Shown here in pieces: positions 15,204 through 20,848 of a stretch of 24,856 nucleotides of DNA. The position numbers and the translations under genes were made by a program. The DNA comes from Myxococcales bacterium. GTDB lineage: Bacteria; Myxococcota_A; Bradymonadia; UBA4248. Below the pieces are notes generated by a model, which saw only the letters and a list, made by a program, of their open reading frames with translations, had not been told where the DNA came from and ran no database searches. The first letter of the stretch is position 1. Every line of letters starts with the position of its first letter. The stretch spans positions 1 through 24,856 of the forward strand of contig SFMP01000008.1 in NCBI GenBank assembly GCA_004554395.1, written 5' to 3'.

Positions 15204-17171
15204 ATGTCAGAATCCCATATACGCGTATTGTCGAGAGCGCTAAGCGACCAGATATCGGCGGGCGAGGTGCTCGAAAGGGCGTCGAGTGCCATCAAGGAAT
15301 TGGTAGAAAATTCGTTAGATGCAGGCGCAGACGAAATTTTCATCGATGTCGAAGAAGCCGGACGAAAGCGTCTTTCGGTCACCGACAACGGCATCGGCAT
15401 GAACATGGAAGATGCCCAATTATCGGTTTTGCGCCATGCGACTTCGAAGATATCGAAAACCGAAGATCTACGCGCCATTACGACGATGGGATTCCGCGGC
15501 GAAGCGCTCGCGTCGATGGCCGCCGTCACGCGCATGTCGATGACGACGCGCGATCGCGATTCCGATACGGGAACGTATATGCACATCGAGGGCGCCGAAA
15601 TGGTCGAATGCCGAGAATGTGCCGCGCCGCGCGGTACGCAAATCGTCCTCGAAGACTTGTTCTTCAATACGCCCGCGCGCCTCAAATTCCTCAAAACACC
15701 CGCCTACGAAAACCGCTGCATCTACGACGTCGTCGAACAATTCGCGCTAGCCTGCCCAAGTGTTCAATTCAAACTCACGATCGACGGGCGCACGAAATGC
15801 GACTTTCCCAAGCATCGCACGCTACACGAACGCGCCCTGGCCGTGCTCGGGCGCGACCTCTACGCGCATCTCTATCCCATCCAACACACCATCCTCGACG
15901 ATGTCGTCGTCGAAGGGCTCTACTGCTCGCCCGATTACTCGGCGACGAAATCCGGACGCATGTACACATTCGTCAATCGACGCATCGTGCGCGATAAATC
16001 GATCAATTATGCCGTCGTCCGCGCATACCAAGAGTTTCTGCACGGCAACAAACCGTGTATCGTCTTGTTTCTGTCGTTGCCCGCCGACCAAATCGACGTC
16101 AACGTCCACCCGACGAAGCACGAAATTCGCTTCACATCGCCCGATAGCGTATTTCGCGCCATCTATCGCGCCTTGCGTTCATCGCTCGAACAAACGCCAT
16201 GGATCGCCTCAAGCGCCACCGATGCATCGTCCTACCTCCCCCCAGAAGAGCTCGTGCGACGCGCCATGGGGCTCCCCGATGCCCACCGCATCGAACAAAA
16301 CGCCAAATCACAAGCCACACCGCCACCATCGCACGAAGAAGACGCCAAGCGAAGCGCCGCCGCCCAACAAGCCGCGCGCGATTTATCGCTATTTAACGCG
16401 CCTGTGCCCACCACTGCGCCATCGAGCACCGTCGGCGAACTCGCACAATTTCACATGCCCTATCAACGCCAACTCCAAATGCCCCCCACAGGCACATCAC
16501 AGGGCGCAACATCGTGCGACAAGACATCGGACGCCGCCTGCCCCCCCCCTCCAAGCCAACCATTCACCTACTTCTCCAACCTCTACTACATCGGCCAACA
16601 CGATTTGACCTATCTCATCTGCTCCGACGGCCGCGATCTCATCATCATCGACCAACACGCCGCCCACGAACGCATCAATTTCGAACGACTCAAACGCGTC
16701 GCCGACGCACTCTTGCCCGCCGATGCGCAACTGCTCATGTTCCCCACGCTGCTCAACCTCGACACGCGCATGGCCCTCGTTTTCGAAGAATATCGCAACT
16801 TCTTCGAAAAACTCGGATTCCAATTCGACGAAATCGGCAAAAACGCGTATGCAATTCGAGCCGTCCCCGAGTGCCTACTCAACTACGACTACGAAAAACT
16901 CATCCAATCCGCCCTCGTCGACCTCTGCGAAACGGGCCGCGCCAACCAGTTCGACGACATCCGCGACGACATACTCGCCACCATGGCATGCCACCAATCG
17001 ATACGCGCCGGCGAAAAACTCACACCCGCCGACGCCGCCGAACTCTTCCGACAAATGGACGCCACAGGCTTCCGCTCAAACTGCCCCCACGGCCGCCCAG
17101 TCCACTTCGTCCTCAGCCACGCCGAACTCGAAAAACGATTCCTCCGCACAGGCTTCCCAACGCACCAATAA
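15204..17171 (+). CDS. mutL: DNA mismatch repair protein MutL, endonuclease type
   Basis: This 655-residue protein is close to the usual MutL length. The N-terminal GHKL ATPase (1-330) shows LSDQISAGEVLERASSAIKE, LVENSLDAGADEI, TDNGIGM, TSKI, GFRGEALASM and GTQIVLEDLFFNTPARLKFL. A Pro/Ala/Ser linker (about 340-450) joins the C-terminal dimerisation domain, which begins at FTYFSNLYYIGQ. That domain contains DQHAAHERINFE (from D483), exactly the DQHA-x2-E-x4-E metal-binding endonuclease motif, plus ACHQS (C596) and CPHGRP (C627). It should therefore nick DNA during MutH-independent repair, as in most bacteria outside the E. coli group. The Walker-like start is preceded by only a weak ribosome site. 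No mutS is nearby. A C9 run lies in the linker. Confidence 0.97.
   Translation: MSESHIRVLSRALSDQISAGEVLERASSAIKELVENSLDAGADEIFIDVEEAGRKRLSVTDNGIGMNMEDAQLSVLRHATSKISKTEDLRAITTMGFRGEALASMAAVTRMSMTTRDRDSDTGTYMHIEGAEMVECRECAAPRGTQIVLEDLFFNTPARLKFLKTPAYENRCIYDVVEQFALACPSVQFKLTIDGRTKCDFPKHRTLHERALAVLGRDLYAHLYPIQHTILDDVVVEGLYCSPDYSATKSGRMYTFVNRRIVRDKSINYAVVRAYQEFLHGNKPCIVLFLSLPADQIDVNVHPTKHEIRFTSPDSVFRAIYRALRSSLEQTPWIASSATDASSYLPPEELVRRAMGLPDAHRIEQNAKSQATPPPSHEEDAKRSAAAQQAARDLSLFNAPVPTTAPSSTVGELAQFHMPYQRQLQMPPTGTSQGATSCDKTSDAACPPPPSQPFTYFSNLYYIGQHDLTYLICSDGRDLIIIDQHAAHERINFERLKRVADALLPADAQLLMFPTLLNLDTRMALVFEEYRNFFEKLGFQFDEIGKNAYAIRAVPECLLNYDYEKLIQSALVDLCETGRANQFDDIRDDILATMACHQSIRAGEKLTPADAAELFRQMDATGFRSNCPHGRPVHFVLSHAELEKRFLRTGFPTHQ
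16541..16549 (+). other. C9 homopolymer inside mutL linker
   Basis: Nine consecutive C residues encode the start of the proline run after Cys446, between the ATPase and endonuclease domains. A one-base slip would frameshift the protein before the C-terminal domain. Confidence 0.9.
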
Positions 17172-17194
17172 ATGTATCTGCGACTTTTGTGGGC

Positions 17195-17520
17195 GCCCTA
17201 TTGCCGTCGGCAATACGGGCTTTATCGCCCTATTTCGCTATCGCTCAATACGGGCTCTTCTTTTCCGCCCCTTTGCGCATCTACGGCGTCAGCGTCGCCA
17301 CGCGGGCTTCGGGAACGTACCTGAGTACGCCCCCTCGCCACGCGGGCTAGCTTCCTTGTATCTGCATCAAATGGGCGAAAAATCGCTTTTTGAATCGCCC
17401 TATTTCGCCCTGCGGGGCTCAATACGGGCTCTTTATCGCCCTATTTCGCTATCGCTCAATACGGGCTCTGGCGCGGCTATGTGCTCGTTTCACTCCGCGC
17501 ATACGCCGCGCTATTTTAGG
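17195..17520. repeat. Dispersed hairpin repeat, locus C
   Basis: This locus begins with a hairpin at 17195-17220 (GCCCTATTGCC, loop GTC, GGCAATACGGGC) matching 2521-2546 at locus A. At least two GCCCTATTTCGC...AATACGGGC units follow (near 17227 and 17436), then GGCGCGGCTATGTGCTCG and CGCATACGCCGCGCT, as in locus B. A unit near 17397 has CCTGCGGGG in its loop. It occupies over half of the 623-bp mutL-rsmH gap; no gene is evident in this gap. Confidence 0.88.
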
Positions 17521-17598
17521 GCGATCGAACGATATCGCGCGAGTCGGAGACAAGGCTACCGCATTGACTTTTTCCATTGAAACATCATGACGGGGAAT

Positions 17599-17746
17599 AT
17601 AATAAACCCGTCTATTCCCCCTCTCCATTTATGGAGAGGGGGTGGCCGATAGGCCGGGGGTGAGGTCAGGGGCGCGATAATAAACCCGTCTATTCCCCCT
17701 CTCCATTTATGGAGAGGGGGTGGCCGATAGGCCGGGGGTGAGGTCA
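17599..17746. repeat. Two identical 70-bp repeats, 78-bp period, each with an 11-bp-stem hairpin
   Basis: Copies at 17599-17668 and 17677-17746 look identical, separated by 8 bp. Each contains the perfect hairpin CCCCCTCTCCA/TGGAGAGGGGG with TTTA loop (first copy 17617-17642), then GGCCGATAGGCC and GGGGGTGAGGTC. The layout resembles a widespread intergenic repeat type. It ends about 50 bp before the rsmH ATG. Confidence 0.95.
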
Positions 17747-17794
17747 AAAGCTCCCATTCACATATATCATTATAGATAGTTCAAGCGATCATTT

Positions 17795-18760
17795 ATGCCC
17801 GAATTTCATCACATACCCGTTCTACTCGACGATGTTTTAACCTATCTCGCGCCCGCCCCAGGCAATGCTTATCTCGATCTCACTCTCGGCGGTGCAGGCC
17901 ACGCCAGCGCCGTGGCGCAAAAGATTTCGCCCAATGGCACTCTCTACGGATTCGATCGCGATCCCGCCGCGCAATGCGCCGCACAAGCCAGGCTCGCTTC
18001 GTTCCCCATCGAAAAACACTTTTTTCAAACGTCTTTTGAACATTTCGACGCGACATTGCGCCAAGCCGGCATCGCCGATGCCGAGGCCGGCGGCGGATTC
18101 GACTGCGTCTTGGCCGATTTCGGCCTGTCTTCGCACCAAATCGACGACGAAGCGCGCGGATTCTCATTCCACGCTGATGCCCCCCTCGATATGCGAATGA
18201 GTCAATCGGGACTCTCCGCGCGCGATTACCTCGCTCAAGTCAAACAAGACGAACTCGCCGATGTCCTCTACCAATTCGGCGACATTCGACAATCTCGACC
18301 ATTGGCACGAAAAATATGCGATGCCGCCGGGCGCGGCGAAATGAATACGACGTTCGACCTCGCTCGCGTGTGCTGTTCCATATTGGGCTCGCCGCGCCCC
18401 GGAAAACCACACCCAGCCACGCGCGTTTTTCAAGCCATACGCATCGAAATCAACGGCGAATTCGACGCCATCGACGCCTTCTTGCGCGATATCCCTAAAT
18501 GGATGAAAAACAACAGCAGACTCGCCATCATCGCTTTCCACAGCGGCGAAGATCGACGCGTCAAAGAAGCCATGCGACTTTGGCAAAACCCGTGCACATG
18601 CCCTCCACAGCTCCCCGTCTGCGTTTGCCATAAAAAACAACTCGGCAAAATCTTGACGAAAAAGCCGATCGAAGCCACCGCCAAAGAACTCGACGAGAAT
18701 TCACGCGCCCGCAGTGCAAAACTGCGAGCTTTCCAATTTATCGATCCAACGCAAAAATAA
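17795..18760 (+). CDS. rsmH: 16S rRNA (cytosine-1402-N4)-methyltransferase RsmH
   Basis: RsmH (MraW) methylates N4 of C1402 in the ribosomal P site using SAM. The 321-residue product has the family landmarks in order: HIPVLLDDVLTYL at the start, the SAM-binding YLDLTLGGAGHASA (usually TxGxGGH), GFDRDP, LADFGLSSHQIDDEARGFSF then PLDMRM, HPATRVFQAIRIEIN and IAFHSGEDRRVKEA near the catalytic end (usually FHSLEDR). The late Cys cluster CTCPPQLPVCVC is common in the family. In most bacteria this gene heads the division and cell wall (dcw) cluster with ftsL and ftsI. Here it stands alone, with mutL upstream and convergent asnS downstream, so the cluster has been broken up or relocated in this lineage. 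The ribosome site is weak. Confidence 0.96.
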   Translation: MPEFHHIPVLLDDVLTYLAPAPGNAYLDLTLGGAGHASAVAQKISPNGTLYGFDRDPAAQCAAQARLASFPIEKHFFQTSFEHFDATLRQAGIADAEAGGGFDCVLADFGLSSHQIDDEARGFSFHADAPLDMRMSQSGLSARDYLAQVKQDELADVLYQFGDIRQSRPLARKICDAAGRGEMNTTFDLARVCCSILGSPRPGKPHPATRVFQAIRIEINGEFDAIDAFLRDIPKWMKNNSRLAIIAFHSGEDRRVKEAMRLWQNPCTCPPQLPVCVCHKKQLGKILTKKPIEATAKELDENSRARSAKLRAFQFIDPTQK

Positions 18761-18783
18761 AACCGCCCGCGCTACTGCGCGGG
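18752..18783 (-). terminator. Second terminator-like hairpin, outer copy
   Basis: The same stem (18783-18766) is followed on the minus strand by CGG and a T-rich tail TTTTATTTTTG that overlaps the rsmH stop region. It probably backs up asnS termination. It has no T-run in the rsmH direction. Confidence 0.7.
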
Positions 18784-18915
18784 ATGGAACACTTGTCCAA
18801 AATCTCGCAGTAAAATGCGATTTGGCGCGGTGCGCGATGAAAAAATCCCCGCGCTACTGCGCGGGATAGAACACTTGCCCAAAATCTCGCATTAAAATGC
18901 GATTTGGCGCGGTGC
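18766..18915. repeat. 82-bp-period duplication of the asnS 3' end plus terminator
   Basis: Units 18766-18833 and 18848-18915 differ at only about three positions. Each holds a CCCGCGC/GCGCGGG hairpin and, read on the minus strand, the sequence encoding APRQIAF. In the unit next to rsmH the stop is TAC rather than TAA, so that copy is a non-functional relic of the asnS tail. Confidence 0.93.
18840..18865 (-). terminator. asnS rho-independent terminator, inner copy
   Basis: On the minus strand CCCGCGC-AGTA-GCGCGGG (18865-18848) is followed by GA and six T. It lies 26 bases after the asnS stop codon. Confidence 0.88.
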
Positions 18916-20295
18916 ACGCGGGAAGGGAATGACGTCGCGGATGTTATCGATACCCGTGGCATACATCATGGCGCGTTCGAAGCCCAAACCGAAACCTGCG
19001 TGTGGCACTGTTCCATAGCGGCGCAAATCGCGATACCAAGAATACGATTCCTTCTCCATCTTGAGCTCGTCGAGGCGGCGATCGAAGTAGTCCAGGCGCT
19101 CTTCGCGCTGGCTACCACCGATGATTTCGCCGATTCCGGGCACTAAAACGTCCATCGCCGCCACCGTCTTGTTGTCGTCGTTCATGCGCATATAGAACGC
19201 CTTGATTTCTTTCGGATAATCGATGACTGCCACGGGACCGCCGACGATCTTTTCGGTCAAGTATCGCTCGTGTTCGGTTTGCAAATCCATTCCCCAGAAT
19301 ACGGGGAATTCGAATTTCTGATGCGATTGCGAGAGCTTGTCGATCGCCTCGGTATACGTCATCACGGTCAACGTAGAATTGACGAGACGCGTGAGGCGAT
19401 CGATGCACGCTTTGTCGATGCGTTGTGCAAAGAATTCCATATCGTCGGCACGGTGTTCGAGCAAATACCCGAAAATGTGCTGCAAGAAATCCCAGGCCAA
19501 AGCGGCATCGTCGTGGAGATCGGCAAAAGCAATTTCGGGCTCGATCATCCAAAACTCCGACAAGTGACGGCGCGTATTGGAGTTTTCGGCGCGGAACGTC
19601 GGACCAAACGTATAGACGCGCGTCAACGCCGTCGCATACGTCTCGACGTTGAGTTGACCCGAAACGGTCAAATGCGCGGGTTTGCCAAAGAAATCTTGCG
19701 AATAGTCGACTTCGCCCTTGTCGTTGCGCGGAATATTGGCAAAATCGAGCGTCGAAACTTTGAACATATCGCCCGCGCCCTCGCAGTCACTGCTCGTGAT
19801 GAGTGGCGTATGAACCCAATAAAACTGGCGTTCGTCGAAGAATTGATGAACGGCCATCGAAAGCGCGTGGCGAATGCGAGCAACGGCGCCAAACATATTG
19901 GTTCGCGGGCGCAAATGGGCGACTTCGCGCAAAAATTCGGGCGTATGGGGCTTGGGCTGAATCGGATACGAATCGGGATCTTCGACCCAACCGACGACTT
20001 CGACCGACGACGCCTGCACTTCGTGAGCCTGGTTCTTGCCTTGCGATTCGACGAGCTTACCCATCACGCGTATCGCACAACCTGACGTTATGCGCTTGAT
20101 TTCCGAGTCGTAGTTCGAAAGCGAGTTTTCGGCGACGATTTGAATCGGCGAGAAACACGTGCCATCCGAGACAGCGATAAACGAAAGACCAGCTTTGGAA
20201 TCGCGACGCGTACGAACCCACCCCTCGACGATCACATCGCTTCCGACGGCGACTTTGTTCGCCATCACATCTTTGATCATGACTTTTGTTGCCAT
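18892..20295 (-). CDS. asnS: Asparaginyl-tRNA synthetase
   Basis: AsnRS charges tRNA-Asn. From the ATG at 20295 (GGAG five bases upstream; 24 bases of upstream open frame are not conserved-looking) the protein has 467 residues, the normal size. The N-terminal OB-fold anticodon-binding domain (VIVEGWVRTRRDSK, about 20-110) precedes a class II catalytic core with LRPRTNMFGAVARIR, the AsnRS-typical TPLITSSDCEGAGDMF, motif 2 (FRAENSNTRRHLSEFWMIEPE in parts) and motif 3 (GFGLGFERAMMYATG). The C-terminus reads FPRAPRQIAF where most relatives end FPRTPGxAEF. The same tail is present in the duplicated relic downstream. A terminator-like hairpin sits in the leader (20307-20328). Confidence 0.98.
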   Translation of the reverse strand: MATKVMIKDVMANKVAVGSDVIVEGWVRTRRDSKAGLSFIAVSDGTCFSPIQIVAENSLSNYDSEIKRITSGCAIRVMGKLVESQGKNQAHEVQASSVEVVGWVEDPDSYPIQPKPHTPEFLREVAHLRPRTNMFGAVARIRHALSMAVHQFFDERQFYWVHTPLITSSDCEGAGDMFKVSTLDFANIPRNDKGEVDYSQDFFGKPAHLTVSGQLNVETYATALTRVYTFGPTFRAENSNTRRHLSEFWMIEPEIAFADLHDDAALAWDFLQHIFGYLLEHRADDMEFFAQRIDKACIDRLTRLVNSTLTVMTYTEAIDKLSQSHQKFEFPVFWGMDLQTEHERYLTEKIVGGPVAVIDYPKEIKAFYMRMNDDNKTVAAMDVLVPGIGEIIGGSQREERLDYFDRRLDELKMEKESYSWYRDLRRYGTVPHAGFGLGFERAMMYATGIDNIRDVIPFPRAPRQIAF

Positions 20296-20306
20296 AAGAA
20301 CTCCGT

Positions 20307-20328
20307 AAAAAAAGCCCAAAAAACGGGC
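20307..20328 (-). promoter_or_regulatory. Terminator-like hairpin in the asnS leader, possible attenuator
   Basis: On the minus strand GCCC-GTTTTTT-GGGC (20328-20314) is followed at once by seven T (20313-20307), then the asnS ribosome site. The stem is only 4 bp, so strength is doubtful. Position just upstream of a tRNA synthetase start fits transcription attenuation, but I see no T-box elements or leader peptide. Confidence 0.35.
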
Positions 20329-20442
20329 ATGCTCGCGCCCTATAACACAATTTTAACAATTCGTATATAAACCCATTCGAACAACGACAAATCCCAATCT
20401 CACCACACATACCCAAGGGCTATCGCGTTCTATGATGCTCCG

Positions 20443-20507
20443 CCGTCCCCACGGGCATGGGGATTGAGCGGGCGGGGGCGCGAGTCGCCCCGCCCCAATG
20501 CCGGGGC
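20443..20507. other. GC-rich block with overlapping hairpins in the asnS-adhE intergenic region
   Basis: Inside an AT-rich intergenic stretch lies a GC block. It has CCCCACGGGCATGGGG, then GGGCGGGG/CCCCGCCC (20470-20477 with 20488-20495), and an overlapping alternative GCCCC/GGGGC (20492-20496 with 20503-20507). The last two stems cannot form together. Its function is unknown. The AT-rich remainder (20508-20746) contains TTTATCGATAAA and the Rex-like site. Confidence 0.6.
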
Positions 20508-20683
20508 GACCCCATCCAGCATTTCGGGAAATTTTTATCGATAAATTTTTCCTTAATAAATCGCACAAAATTTCTCGATAGACACATGTAGGTGCATTTT
20601 ATTGCGTTAAAGTCCACAATCATCAAAAACACTTGTGGAAAATTCGATAAATCAAAAATTTTTCAAAAGATAAAACGAAATCC

Positions 20684-20705
20684 ATTCGTGAAATTTTTCA
20701 CGAAT
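20684..20705. promoter_or_regulatory. Rex-type redox operator upstream of adhE
   Basis: Perfect 10-bp arms ATTCGTGAAA and TTTCACGAAT flank TT. The central 18 bases (20686-20703, TCGTGAAATTTTTCACGA) match the Rex consensus TTGTGAAnnnnTTCACAA at 12 of 14 defined positions, and the two changes are symmetric. Rex senses the NADH/NAD ratio and adhE is one of its classical targets. A weak promoter-like pair follows (TTGCAA 20710-20715, 17 bp, TAAAAA 20733-20738). The rex gene itself is not in the window. Confidence 0.7.
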
Positions 20706-20749
20706 ATATTTGCAATGCGAAAAAAATCGGGTTAAAAACGAGTTCGTTG

Positions 20750-20799
20750 GGCGACAGAAGTCGCCGATTGAGACAGTGCATGCGCGACGGTTGTCGCGC
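20750..20799 (+). promoter_or_regulatory. Twin hairpins in the adhE 5' leader
   Basis: GGCGAC-AGAA-GTCGCC (20750-20765) and GCGCGAC-GGTT-GTCGCGC (20782-20799) lie 50-100 bases before the adhE ATG and share the GCGAC stem core, so the arms can also cross-pair. They could influence mRNA stability or translation. Confidence 0.55.
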
Positions 20800-20848
20800 C
20801 GTGTACATGAGGTGTGAAATACAGGAAGATATCCCCGGAGGTCATACA

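Noticed and set aside
16514..17350. 278- and 285-codon plus-strand frames overlapping mutL
   Set aside because: They are Arg/Pro-rich and Ser/Thr/Pro-rich shadows in the other two frames. The MutL frame carries all C-terminal motifs.
18738..18962. Minus-strand 74-codon frame between rsmH and asnS
   Set aside because: It reads through the duplicated asnS tail and terminator hairpins, so it is a relic rather than a gene.
20443..20470. Single CRISPR type I-E-like sequence (CCCCACGGGCATGGGG core followed by ATTGAGCG)
   Set aside because: Only one copy exists and there are no spacers or cas genes. A GC hairpin in a GC-rich block is the simpler explanation.
20508..20746. AT-rich region with TTTATCGATAAA and TTGTGGAAA, considered as a replication origin
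   Set aside because: No proper DnaA boxes (TTATCCACA) or dnaA/dnaN/gidA neighbours are present. A regulatory spacer is more likely.
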